Source: Panagrolaimus kolymaensis (lineage: Eukaryota; Nematoda; Chromadorea; Rhabditida; Panagrolaimidae). Taken from it: 64,000 nt of DNA. Shown in pieces: positions 23,746-34,772 of the stretch (position 1 is the first letter of the stretch; the number at the start of each line of letters is the position of its first letter). Location: the NCBI GenBank assembly GCA_028622995.1, contig JAJQJQ010000020.1, positions 2,542,001-2,606,000 of the forward strand. The letters run 5' to 3'. A program made the translations under genes and the position numbers. A model generated the notes under the pieces. That model saw only the letters and a list, made by a program, of their open reading frames with translations, did not search any database and was not told the origin of the DNA.

Positions 23746-26700
23746 CTCTTTGATGTTTGGTATTTGTATTAGCTGTTTTGGAATTAGCTTTAACGTTCAA
23801 CTGAAATGATGAAATCAAACTTATTAATGTTGCTGCTTTAATTTTTTAATGTTAAAGCTTTTGTATATAAATTTATGTTTATTCCTTGCTAGTTTCGTTA
23901 TAGCGTTATTCTGTTCGTCGCTTTTATTCTTTTTTCCATGTTAGTATTCATGTATTTCCTGGGAGTTTTTGATTGAATGTTTTAATTTTTGTATATACTA
24001 CCATGACGGAGCATTCCATTGTATGATGATGCTAGTATTGTTGTTCGTCATATTGTAAAGACGAGGAGGAAAAGTGTTAATATTCATTGAGCATTTTATG
24101 ATTTTTATGGAGGATGTGATGATGATGGAATTCTTTTCTTATAAAATATACTAATGCCTTATGATGAGATGCTTTTCTTCTTTTAATTGTTGCAAGTGTA
24201 ACAAAAATGCTTGAAATTAGCTTAACAACGATGCCTAACATTTTTTGGAGCAAATGCAGTAATTTATTGAGCATAGTTTTTATAACATATTTTGTTTTTA
24301 CTAAAGTGCCTTATTCCTTCCACTAATTAAGCTTTTTATCAGTTCGATATCCTTTCTATTTTTAAAACATCCTTCTTTAAAGCTATTTATTTCCAATGCT
24401 GTTGTTGTTGTTTTTGTTTTAAATGAGAGACTAGATTTTGACCCACAACTGGTTTATTTAAAAAAAAAGTGTCCAAGAGAGTAAACAACAGCTCGTTGTT
24501 TTATTGAAAACAATTGTCCTTTTATTTTATTTTATTTTTTCTTCCTTTATCTTCTCTCTCTCCAGTCTTTTCTTGTAGGATGAATTTTTTATTTCTTCGG
24601 ACAATGCAGCAGAAAAAAAGAAAGCTTTATAACACGATTTATGACCTTTCCTATCCGTTTAAGCCATTTCTTTTTCTTCTTCTTTCTTTGGTTTTGCTTT
24701 TTTCTCTTCCGCTAGAAAAAAAATGGATATACATATAGCTTATTCCTTTTCCTGCAAAAATAAGGAAGATGAGAGATATCTAGCTTGCTTTACTTCTTTT
24801 TTTGTATGCTTCTTCTCCTATTGCCTTTTTTGACACAATGTTGTTTTGTTGCTTCTCTTGTGATGTGATACAACGACAATTCTTTTCACATGGGGATAAT
24901 AAAAAAAAGTTGGGAGACATTTAATGAATATATAATTGTCTTACTTTTTGTACTTTAGCTAAACGCTTGTTGCGTTGGGGTTAAGATGTTACTGCTAATT
25001 TTAGTTTATGCATGCTTTTTTAGAACCATTCATATTTGAGGAGGGCATGAGTTTCAGAAACTATTGCCTTTCGATTTCTTTGCTTTTGAATAATTACAGT
25101 AGTCTCTCAATAATCACATAAAAATGGCTAATCTTATTTTTGTCAAACTCAAACTCCTCGCGTTATACTTCTTTCACTAAAGTTTTTAGAGCTTCCAAAA
25201 ACAGTTCGTTTTGCTTCCTTACTTCGGTTATTTTTTCCATTTTTGATGAGATCATTTTTTTTTTTGACAAACAACGGAAGAATGAAAAGATGACTTCGAA
25301 AAAATAAACTTATGTTACGCTCGTCGTTTATTAAATTTTACTCAAACTCGTTTTACTCTTCATTTTTTGTTTTGTTGGTGTGTTATTTTTTTCCGTGATG
25401 ATGATCGCCTCTGTTTATGTCTCTTTTTTTACCCGTTTTCAAAAGGCTTCCTCCTCTTTTTTATTTCCTCTGTATTTTTTTACTCAAAAAAAGAAGAAGA
25501 ATGAAAGACCATTCTCACGAATTTTTTTTTGATTTTTTTTTAATATTTCTCTTTCATTCAAGTTTTTAGTTTTATTTTTATTTAATAAAATTTCACTGCT
25601 TTTTGCTTCACTAAAAAAAACGTCCATCTTCTGTCTAATTCCTTGCGACCGACCTTTTGCCGATGATGATGTGTATCGGTAACCTCCAAACGTCCTAATT
25701 CAACTTTTTTTTTTATGGGAGAGAGGTGGTGGTTGTTGCGCAAAGGTTTTGTTTCTTAGCGCCTTTTTTGTTTTCTCCCGAAAGAACCTTTCCATTTTTT
25801 TTCTCTCTCCCGTTTTTCCACTTGCTCAAAAGTTGTACCTGAAAAGTTGATCGGCATTTTTTTCTTTTTTGTTTGATTGAATTTTATTGATTTTTAGTAA
25901 ATTTCTTTGGGGTTTTTTTTCTGCGGTATTGGTCGTGATTAGTAGCTTACGGTTTTTATTTTATGTTTGTCGTGTAAGAATATTTTAAAATATTACTTTT
26001 TTGGATCATGAATTTGCTGTAATAAACGAGTTCCAGCAACTCCTTTTATTATCCATCAAATCTTTCCACTTTTCATTTTCTTTGAATATTGAGCAGCTAT
26101 TCTTTCTTTTTATTAAACCTTTTTGGTTCCTTAAAATCTTTTAAACCTGCTTTAAACCCAAAAAAACGCCCAATTACATCGCAATCATCTTTGATTAATC
26201 ACTTTCAAGTTTTTTTAAATATCAATGACGACAATTTATCCATCTCGACCACTATTTTTTTTCTGTTTAGCCATTTTTAATTTTAGAAAAAAAAGGTGGA
26301 TTTAGTTAGTCTAACATGTCAGTGCTATTCAGGCAGACTTCCGCATTATTATTTTTTTCGAATTTTCTTTGACCGTGTTTGACTTTACTTTAGACGTTAT
26401 TATTATTTTTTGTTGATTTTGTGTTTATTATCCATTGATTGAGAAAGACTGGCTTCATGTCAACCAAGAAAATCTTCGAAAAAGTTCATTTTAAAAATGT
26501 TGCATCAACTTTTCTAGCTTTTTACTTTTTGTTGTTCGTTCATTCATTTGTTTTCGCTTCTTTATTGCTTGTTGCTCACAACCTCGAATAAAGTTTATTT
26601 GGTTATTATAAAGGGCTATTATTCCTTAGCTCATATTGTTTATTCGTGTTTGTGTATGTATGTACTTATTGACCACAAAAAAATGAAATGTTTATCGTGG

Positions 26701-26859
26701 ACAACACTCATTCACTCGTGAAAGTTTTAATGGTTTACTTATTACTTTATTTGTTCGCGGAATTCGTTTTCTATTGTCTCATTTCTTTGTTTGTTTATTT
26801 TTATTCTTATTTTCCGTTTTTCAGACTAACTTACTTACTTGTGGCGATACCGATTAACA
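23746..26859. other. Intergenic desert
   Basis: About 3.1 kb without a supported gene on either strand; T-rich and TC-rich low-complexity DNA with many poly-T runs. Confidence 0.5.
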
Positions 26860-27361
26860 ATGATTTCATATAAACTTCTTGGATTTGCTTCAATTCTATG
26901 CATATTTGCTTCTATATCACCAATTAATGCTGAACCTGATTCACCAATGACGACAGATGCGAGAAATTTATGGGAAGATATTAAAAATATGAGAGTTACT
27001 GAAATTAAGTAAGTATATTTGTTTGTTTGTGAAGATGATGTTTGTATGAAATGTTAATGTTAACGTATCTTTTGATATACGTTGCTAGCATCTCAAACTT
27101 CCTTCTCACAGCTATTTTTTTCTGTTTTTTTTACTAAAACCTTTATTTTTCAGACGCAGCGCTCTTGCATGTCCGCTTCCACTTGTTGGTGTATCATGTG
27201 GTGAAGAAACTCCTCTTTATTACTTTTCTTGCTGTGGTGAACTTAATGGATCATGCTGCTTCCGTCTTCAAGATTGGGTTATTGCACTTCTTGGTATTTT
27301 AACCATTTTGGTTGTTCTCAGTATTATTATCAATTGTATTCGATGCTTGTGTGGATGTTAA
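26860..27361 (+). CDS. Small secreted-leader, single-TM, cysteine-rich protein, unrecognised
   Basis: Two exons, 26860-27008 and 27154-27361, 118 residues. Signal peptide (MISYKLLGFASILCIFASIS), short acidic region, then a compact Cys-rich lumenal segment (CPLPLVGVSCGEE, YFSCCGELNGSCC), one TM (VIALLGILTILVVLSIIIN) and a Cys-rich end CIRCLCGC, probably palmitoylated. The CC...CC spacing followed directly by a membrane helix resembles Shisa-like adaptor proteins, but that is inference. An acceptor at about 26818-26824 precedes the start. Confidence 0.72.
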
Positions 27362-27993
27362 GAACTTCTCTTCAAAAGTATCATGGATTCACTTTTGCTC
27401 AACAACCTCTTCTTGCCTTTTCTTCAAAAATACTTCCAACAACAGAACAAATGTTGCCTTTAATCATTTTTAATAACCTTTTTTTGTATTTTGCCATCTT
27501 TGTATCATTTCATTTTGTAATTATTTAAAGCCGTCCTTTTGGATAGGCGGGTATTCTTTTGTTATATGTTTAAACTATTTTGTACTATGTTGCCTTTCCA
27601 GATTTAAATAAATTTTTATAATCATTGTTGTGTGTTTTATTGATTCTTCATTCATCTTTTTTACATTCTCTAACTTTTAAGAATATAACAGTATCTTCCA
27701 ATTTTGATTGTGAAGAAAACAAATGTGAGGAAAATGGTGGCTGAATATCATTTTACTCTGGCTTTATTTCTATGATCATCGAAGCGGGGTTTTTTTTCTT
27801 TGTTACAAAATTACTTATGTGTTTGACTTCTTTATTTTCAAAGTACTTACAAGCGTGATTACTATCAAAATTTCATCAGATTATATTAACTCCCCTTTTT
27901 TTATTAATTCTCTGCAAGCATGTAAAAGCGAAATTAAGCATAAACTAATTAACCAAATTGTTCATTGATATCACAAAAACCAAGTTAAATTTT

Positions 27994-29125
27994 TTACGTG
28001 GTTATGCTTCTGAAATCTCTGACAGTTGCAAGGCTTCGCCCATTTCTGCTGTTTCGGGTAAAAATATAATTGAGTTTGTAAAAGTTAATAAAATTTTCTC
28101 GAAATGTTTTTGAAACAAAAAATAAAATAAAAATTGGAGGATAAAATTGACATAAATAAAAGAAATATGCAGCAAGATTGAAGATTTTATATGGAACATT
28201 TGCAAATGTTGCAATCAAACTCATGGAATACAGTAATGCTAAAGAAGCGGATGAACATAAAGTTTGAATTATGAGTCGATGTTCTAATGAAGATTTGGAA
28301 GATTGAGATTTTGGTGATTTTAAAATTCCAATTAAAATTAGGATTATTGAAATTACACTGAAAATGATGTTAACGATAGCGGTGTCACGGTTAGTGTCCA
28401 TGAGAAATGGAAGGCATTGTTGGGAATAAAAATAATGGAATTTGCAGTTTGGATTTATAAAAGAATACCAATCCATTACAAATGGAAAAATGATGATTAG
28501 TAAAATGAATATGCCAGTATATAGCTTGTTCCAAATCTGAAAACTTTTCTTTTTGCAAAAAATGATTTCTATCACTCAAAAGATAGTAACTAATTTCCAA
28601 CGATATTTTACAACTAATAATTACTCTTGCTCAAGTGATAGTAATAAAAATTTGGCAATATTTTTAACAAAGCGGTTATTCTCAATAGAAAAATAAAAAG
28701 TTTAGCAGTTTTTTTTTTGCGAGTGTAAATGCTAAATATCTTTGATTTTTTACTAACATTTCCAATCCATTTCTCACCTTTTTATGAGCCAATGGAAATC
28801 CCAAAGCTGTACATCGATTAAATCCAAGTATTGCATCCCATAAACCCAAAATAAGTTGAGCATGCCATTGCGAAGTTAAAACAAATGGCATTAATGGATC
28901 TTCAGATTGATATCCAGTTAAATGACCATAAATCCAAGCAAATGAAAACAAAGTATCTAAGAAATAACCAAAATTAAGTATAACAAAATATGATGATCGA
29001 AAGATGGAATTTGATTTTGTCCATTCATAAATTATAAAGATAAAAACAGCAATAGTTAAAAGGCTCAAAAATATGTGAAAAGCAATAACAAAATATTCCA
29101 ATATTTCGATTATCGTTGTTTCCAT
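27994..29125 (-). CDS. Nematode serpentine chemoreceptor (srg superfamily, srv/srg-like), copy 1
   Basis: Two exons, 29125-28778 and 28536-27994, joined in phase 0, 296 residues with seven hydrophobic helices. Family features: FRSSYFVILNFGYFLD at TM2, IYGHLTGY, a Trp-rich TM3 with LGFNRCTALGFP, then IWNK at the start of exon 2 (TM4) and FYPPIFILFFVSKTFR at TM7. Nematode serpentine receptors of this type are chemosensory GPCRs. The intron sits at the same place and phase as in copies 2 and 3 (41953 and 44463), so the three are paralogues. Exact class (srv versus srg or srx) not settled. Confidence 0.85.
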
Positions 29126-29667
29126 TTTTAAGGCCAAATGTAAAAAGTTGAAATGCTTTATGGAAGTAAAATAAAAATTTATGATTAAAAAAAATGCGTA
29201 GGTGAAGAACCTTGTTATTGGATTAATGGGTTGTGTCAATGTCCATTGCAAGAAGCATTTTGAAACACTTCAAAAAATAAAAATAAATGTGGCAAAGACA
29301 TAATTGTTTTATAATAATAAAGTTATGTCTAAGACAACTTTTAATTTAGAATTATTGCAAAATAATAAAATTTTACTCAATTTGTCATCGAAAAATGTAA
29401 AAAGATTAAAGCTTGCATTTTCTGCTAAATTTTTTTGCTCAAATCCAAATAAAAAATGGTAAATTTTAAACAGGCCTCGTAAAGTTTCCATTTGGTTGAA
29501 TCGTTGAAGCCAAGATGGCTATCGCATATTTTTATTCCACCGATATCGTAAAAGATTTATAATTGATATGCAAAGTTTGAAGACACAAGCATTGTAGCGT
29601 CGAGAGTTTAAAAAATTTGCTAAATTTGCATATTTCAAGCACTCGTTTTTTGAAACCTTCAAAAACG
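29126..29667. other. Intergenic between chemoreceptor 1 and MSP
   Basis: Divergent promoters must lie here; nothing else recognised. Confidence 0.4.
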
Positions 29668-29676
29668 TATAAAAGG
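29668..29676 (+). promoter_or_regulatory. TATA box of the MSP gene
   Basis: TATAAAAGG lies about 100 bases before the MSP start codon, a good match to the TATA consensus and unusual among the genes of this window. Nematode msp genes are known to have compact sperm-specific promoters. Confidence 0.6.
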
Positions 29677-29770
29677 AAAGCCATGGCAATGAAAAGTCAT
29701 CAGTCTTAGTCGACGCTTCGTTGACTTACTTCTCGTGCTCTCCTCTCTGTCTCTCATCTTCTAAATCAAA

Positions 29771-30203
29771 ATGGCTTCCGTTCCTCCTGGTGATATTGCT
29801 ACTCAACCTGGTAATAAAATCGTCTTCAACGCTCCATATGATGATAAACATACCTATCACATCAAGGTTGGTTTTTTTTTAAAACTTTTTTGGTTATTAA
29901 TTTCTTTATTTTTTTTAGATCGTCAATGCTGGTGGACGTCGTATTGGATGGGCAATCAAAACAACCAACATGAAGCGCCTCGGTGTTGATCCTCCCTGCG
30001 GTGTTCTTGATCCTAAAGAAGCTGTTCTTATGGCTGTCTCCTGTGACTCCTTCGACATGGCTGCTGAAGACACGAACAATGATCGCATCACCATTGAATG
30101 GACAAACACTCCTGATGGCGCTGCTAAGCAATTCCGCCGTGAATGGTTCCAAGGTGATGGAATGGTTCGCCGCAAGAATCTTCCAATCGAATACAATCCC
30201 TAA
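29771..30203 (+). CDS. Major sperm protein (MSP)
   Basis: Two exons, 29771-29866 and 29919-30203, encode 126 residues, the standard MSP length. Typical segments: [76 protein letters not shown] and the C-terminus [12 protein letters not shown] is the immunoglobulin-fold cytoskeletal protein that drives amoeboid crawling of nematode sperm and, when released, signals oocyte maturation. Codon use is visibly more biased to C-ending codons (CGC, ATC, CTC) than neighbours, as expected for a highly expressed gene. Single copy in this window. Confidence 0.97.
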
Positions 30204-30342
30204 TTTTTTGTGTTTTGTATTTTGTATAATAATTAATAATAAATAATATTTCAAATTTAACTTGTGTCTTTGTGAATTTTTTGGCTTATTCGAATGGTGG
30301 CACGAGATTTGCGGCTTTAGGCTTTGCGGCCCGAGCTTTGCG

Positions 30343-32503
30343 TGTCACGACGCTCGTGATCATCTTCATTTCGCTAATCTAAAATTAGCATAATAATCAT
30401 TGTTGTCATTTGTTTTATAATATTGTTAATATAAGTTCATTCGTATAATAAATCTGTGCTGCAATAACGTCGTCTCATCCCTCTCTCTCGGAACCGCAAC
30501 AACCTACAGCTCTCAACCGTCGCTACAAAATTGGTGCCTCTGGACAGTTCGTATAAGTTTATTTTTTCACTTTTTTGTTCTTTTTTGAACGCTTTTACCG
30601 CCGACTGGCTTTGCTCGAGCATCTGCTCTTCTGTTTTTAACGCCATCTGGCTCTGCTTGATCTTCGGATCTTCTGTTTTAAGAATTTTGTACAGTGTTGC
30701 AAACTTCTTGCTTCCTTATCGTTAATTTTCTTGACGTTATCTACCCATCACGTTGGCTCTAGATCTTCGTTCTCGAAAAACTTTATTCTTCAAATCTCCA
30801 AAGTGTTAATTTGTTGAATCTCAACTTCGTGTGTTTTAAACGTGATAAAATCTCTGTGATCAGCGAATCTCATATTTTTGTCGTTTTATACATATTGGTA
30901 TAACTCTAAAAGAACTGAGTTATTATCAATCACTGCTTTTGCTCTTGTTTGAGGATAAGATCTTCTTATAATTGAGCTATCTCATCTATTTGTTAAACGA
31001 AAACATACATTTGAACAACATTCGTTCGGTTTTCAACTACGTTGAATTAATCGATTGAATACATTTGAATACATATTTTACATATCTCATAGGAAAACTT
31101 GAAAATGTCTAATCGAATACGCCACCATCTTGAACTTCATCATAAATGGCTAATGGAATACTTGGTAAAGTACCAAAACGAATACTCTATAAAACCACTT
31201 CCATGGGATCCCATACAAAAGGTTGATTTCAAAGTTTTCTGGATAATCCTCAAAGAAAAGGTATCGGAAATAAACGATTACTTTATCCAATGGTTTGAAC
31301 GGATTGAAAATATCACAGATGATAATATCCACAATTCGGAGGAAAAACTTATTGAAGAATGGATTAAAAGCCCGAAGTTTTTTGATTCCATTAACGAAGT
31401 GATAAAACAACTTCATATCCTTGAAAGTAACTTGGAAATTGAAACATATCGAAAGAATCCATCAATCCTATTACCTGCATCGGTTTATTATAACAAAATT
31501 TCATCGAGAATAAGCCAAGAAGTTGCTTCTTTTATCGATTCGGATTCCAAAGCTTCCACCATTATTGAAAATTTTGAAAAGGTAAAAGAAAACCCTTCGA
31601 TCATTGAAACAAAACCGCTTGATTCTTTCGAATTTAATGAAAATATTCCAAACTGTCAGCTAAAGCTTATCGATAACGATCCATACATTGAAGTAACAAG
31701 TGATCATACAAGATCGTACACCGAATACATTCCTAAAAATCGAATAAATTTTCAACATACTCGATACAAAGCTTGTCGAATAAAGGACATCGTAATACAT
31801 CTCGAATTTTTTGAGTTTGAAACGATTAGCAAACTTGAATTGCATAAGCATGTGAATTCACTTTTTGCTAGCCGCGGGGAAGGGCTCTTCGAGCATCTTT
31901 TACAAAACTGGAAACATCGTCGCAAAAACTCATCCATGGGAAGAATCATCCTCATTTTCATCATTATTATAACGTCATCACAACTCGAACCAACCACACA
32001 TCAAACAATTTCAACTCAACAACTTTCAACTCAAACCAACTGCATCTCAACCATCAACTTTACAACCATCAAATCTCAAACATCAACTTCATCAACTTTA
32101 AACCACAACACCTCAATTATTCATCTTCTTTTCATTTGCTTCCAACATGTTATCGCTTATATACTCTATGATCTTATTTTTGTTCTTCTTAAATCAACAT
32201 GATCAAACTTGCTTATCTATAATGCCACTATGATTCAATTCTATGAATGATCCTTTTAATGATCCACTTTCAACTATAAACTTCATGATCTATCAATCAT
32301 CTCATCGCTGGCCGGGAATGTCACGACGCTCGTGATCATCTTCATTTCGCTAATCTAAAATTAGCATAATAATCATTGTTGTCATTTGTTTTATAATATT
32401 GTTAATATAAGTTCATTCGTATAATAAATCTGTGCTGCAATAACGTCGTCTCATCCCTCTCTCTCGGAACCGCAACAACCTACAGCTCTCAACCGTCGCT
32501 ACA
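30343..32503 (+). mobile_element. Non-autonomous LTR retrotransposon, 2161 bases
   Basis: Two 185-base LTRs (30343-30527 and 32319-32503), identical by eye, start TGTCACGACG and end CGTCGCTACA (TG...CA). A five-base target duplication TTGCG flanks them (30338-30342 and 32504-32508). A primer-binding site TGGTGCC starts at 30532, five bases inside the 5' LTR, complementary to a tRNA ending GGCACCA; a short purine tract (GGCCGGGAA) precedes the 3' LTR. The interior is only 1791 bases with one long frame and no protease, reverse transcriptase or integrase, so it must be moved by a partner. LTR identity and intact duplication imply a recent insertion. Confidence 0.92.
31105..32202 (+). CDS. Gag-position ORF of the LTR element, unrecognised
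   Basis: Open frame of 365 residues from ATG 31105 inside the LTR element. The first 270 or so residues are charged and largely helical in character (HHLELHHKWLMEYLVKYQ; KVDFKVFWIILKEKVSE). No CCHC zinc knuckle is seen. The C-terminal part is different: a hydrophobic helix (MGRIILIFIIIITSSQ) followed by Thr/Ser/Gln low complexity from CAAC-rich DNA. Its place between primer-binding site and 3' LTR suggests a Gag-derived protein; that is inference from position. Confidence 0.5.
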   Translation: MSNRIRHHLELHHKWLMEYLVKYQNEYSIKPLPWDPIQKVDFKVFWIILKEKVSEINDYFIQWFERIENITDDNIHNSEEKLIEEWIKSPKFFDSINEVIKQLHILESNLEIETYRKNPSILLPASVYYNKISSRISQEVASFIDSDSKASTIIENFEKVKENPSIIETKPLDSFEFNENIPNCQLKLIDNDPYIEVTSDHTRSYTEYIPKNRINFQHTRYKACRIKDIVIHLEFFEFETISKLELHKHVNSLFASRGEGLFEHLLQNWKHRRKNSSMGRIILIFIIIITSSQLEPTTHQTISTQQLSTQTNCISTINFTTIKSQTSTSSTLNHNTSIIHLLFICFQHVIAYILYDLIFVLLKST

Positions 32504-32639
32504 TTGCGGCCCGACTTTTGCGGCTCGAATTATAACGACTTTTGCGGCCGAGCTTTGCGGTTGTAGCTTTTGCGGCTCAGACTTTTGCGGCTCGAATTAT
32601 TACGACTTTTGCCGCCGACTTTTGCGGCTTTTGACAATA

Positions 32640-33081
32640 AATGCTAAGGTTATTCTCCCAAACAAACAAAAAAAGTTAAAAAAATTTATTGCAATGAGTT
32701 CAGTGGCTGCTGTTTTTGGTTCCTTCGGTCAAGCAAATTATTCATGGGCCAATGCTGCCATGGAAGAGATTATCGAAAACTTCACATGTGGTAATTTTGA
32801 AAAGTTGATAATTAATTGGGGGTCCATGGAAAGATGTTGGAATGTTATCCAGTGAAGAAGCAGAACCAATTCGAAAACAAATTGAAGCCAGTGGTTGGAA
32901 AATGATTGAAAAAGAAAAAGCTTTTAAAGGCATTCTTGGAAGAACTGCAAAAATTATTGTTTTTGATGGGAATTTTGATCTCATTTGTAAGCAGCGAAAT
33001 GAGTTGGAATCAATTTTTTTGTACCGCTATTTTATCAAGTGTTATTTTATTTTTCTCACTATGATCCATATTTTAAATTAA
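32640..33081 (+). pseudogene. Polyketide synthase ketoreductase (KR) domain fragment, frameshifted
   Basis: The frame from about 32640 carries the end of a KR domain of PKS/FAS type: FIAMSSVAAVFGSFGQANYS then WANAAMEEII (the Ser and Tyr of the short-chain dehydrogenase active site are in SSV and NYS), then LIINWG. Directly after NWG a run of five G appears to hold one extra base, which throws the frame; homology resumes in the next frame with GMLSSEEAEPIRKQ. There is no start, no adjoining ACP, KS or AT domain, and the fragment abuts the minisatellite. Worms have few PKS genes (pks-1, nrps-1 in C. elegans), so this is a decayed relic of a larger gene. Confidence 0.75.
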
Positions 33082-33214
33082 GCTTGGACATTTAAAAACT
33101 AGCTTCGATGGCGGTGAAAAGACAAAAAAGTTAATTAAAAAAGAAACAAAAACGGAGAAACAAAGAAAATTTTTAATTAAACCAAGGAAAGAAGAGCTTA
33201 TTGAAAAAATTCAT

Positions 33215-33640
33215 TATTAAATATATTAAAATTATTCCCAACGGGATTTTGAATCGCATACCAATTTAGACCTTCAACCAAGATCCATAATTTATTAATG
33301 GACTCTAAGAATATGAACACTTCGAGGTGAACGTAACTATTTTTGTTGAAGGAAAAGTTTGCCGGCTGATGTGTTTTTTCGATTCAGCGTATAAAAATTA
33401 GTCGGCACATGATTTTTTTTGAATTTTTCTTAAACAGCAATTATTTATTATGATTTTTTAAAGTGAACACTTGTATCAAGCTTTGATGCAAGACATCAGT
33501 GAATCTCGTTTTGAATTAGGGCCTGAATTGGAGATATGGATTTTTTGTTCCAAATATTTTTAATTAAATATATTAAAATTATTCCCAACGGGATTTTGAA
33601 TCGCATACCAATTAAGACCTTCAACCAAGATCTGGTGAAA
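33215..33640. repeat. Direct repeat pair of about 70 bases
   Basis: Bases 33219-33288 recur at 33563-33631 with two or three changes (tattcccaacgggattttga core). On the minus strand both encode the same peptide (ILVEGLNWYAIQNPVGNN), one difference being a synonymous CTT/CTA, so the piece is a duplicated coding exon end. Confidence 0.75.
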
Positions 33641-33893
33641 AACCTCTATAAAAAAATGGTTAGTTATTTTTTTAAATGAAAATAAACTTACATAAGCTAA
33701 CATGGAAACAACGATGAAACATTTATCATCAAGTAGACCATACGGTTTTTTGTTTAACTTCACCATAGCACCGAAAAGCAAAAATTTGAAAAGAAGAGTG
33801 ACGACAATACCAATCATTATCATCATCATACATCCAAGAATTTTCCATTTGATATTGGTTTTTTTAATAAACTCGCGAATTAAGGTTTAAAGG
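33560..33893 (-). CDS. Fragment of a membrane protein, unrecognised
   Basis: Minus-strand frame starting above 33829 with no clear first exon: a short basic stretch, a strong TM (MMMIMIGIVVTLLFKFLLFG), then KKPYGLLDDKCFIVVSMLAY and a donor GTAAGT at 33691. After a short intron the peptide ILVEGLNWYAIQNPVGNN closes with a stop at 33560-33562. It looks like the C-terminal half of a small multi-pass nematode protein. The upstream half is missing or replaced by the MITE that begins at 33889. Function unknown; probably a broken gene. Confidence 0.35.
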
Positions 33894-34092
33894 GCCATAG
33901 CTATTTGCAGCCTTTTTGAAATTTCGTTTACGGGAGCTGAATTTTGCGAATGCCAAGCGCGTGTTTGAATTTAACGTGTCATTTACTGTAGTTGCACGTA
34001 AATTCAAATTGCCGGTTGGCGAAGTATGAATTCAGCTCCCGTAAAACGAAATTTTGAAAAAGGCATCAAATAGCTATGTTCCTTTAAAAATT
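33885..34092. mobile_element. MITE-like hairpin element, about 200 bases
   Basis: Long terminal inverted repeats: left arm AAAGGGCCATAGCTATTTG... CGTTTACGGGAGCTGAATT (33889-33955), right arm its reverse complement with several changes (34030-34087). Ends sit in TTTAAAGG / CCTTTAAA, compatible with a TTAA or TTA target duplication. No coding capacity. Confidence 0.7.
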
Positions 34093-34772
34093 TACATAAA
34101 CTGATTGAGGTATTGGAAAAGACAAAAATCAAACAAAAGAAAATGACAAATTTTGCATACAGGTTTTAAAATATTTTTTGACACATTTTTGATTTTTATG
34201 TTCATTGCCTAACAAGTTGGCGCCAAAACTTCGAAAAAGATTTATTTTTTATTTACCGCCAAATTTTGATATCGTGGTTTGACAAAATAATCTAATGTAA
34301 AATTTTTTATTCTAAATTTTTTGCAACTTTTTTTCATTAAGTTTTTTATGCATATTTAAAAAAAACGAAGAATTTTTAATTAAAAAGCTACAGTATTCGA
34401 TTTTGTTGTTAAATAGGATTACTACTGATTTGTATTGAATTACCTTTTATATGTCTTGTTCTGATACAATATTGTTTTATTACTGCTATGCAGATAGCTT
34501 ATTTACCGTTTATTTTTTGCTGCACCTTTAGCTATTTTTGTTTTATAAATAATATGCAACTCTTTTCTTACAAAACAATAAATATCATTTGTTTACGAAT
34601 AACAAACCATTCAAGTGTTTTTAAAGACAGAGTTTATAAGTTATAATTTTAGTTTCGTTTATTGCTTTCGTCAAGCTATTGCTGCTAATTTCTTTCTTAT
34701 TTTTTTTGAATATTTTATTTATCTTTATAATTTTTTTTTAAAACTTTTTTTACTTTTAAATTTAAATTCTAG
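34093..34772. other. Intergenic, AT-rich
   Basis: No supported gene. A missing first exon of the following gene may lie here; none with a good donor was found. Confidence 0.4.

Larger units (their letters stand above)
30295..32640. repeat. GC-rich minisatellite (TTTGCGGC unit), split by an LTR element
   Basis: Bases 30308-30342 and 32504-32635 are built from about a dozen copies of a degenerate unit around (A/G)CTTTTGCGGC(T/C)CG. The two parts are one array interrupted by the retrotransposon at 30343-32503, as shown by the TTGCG duplication. Confidence 0.75.
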
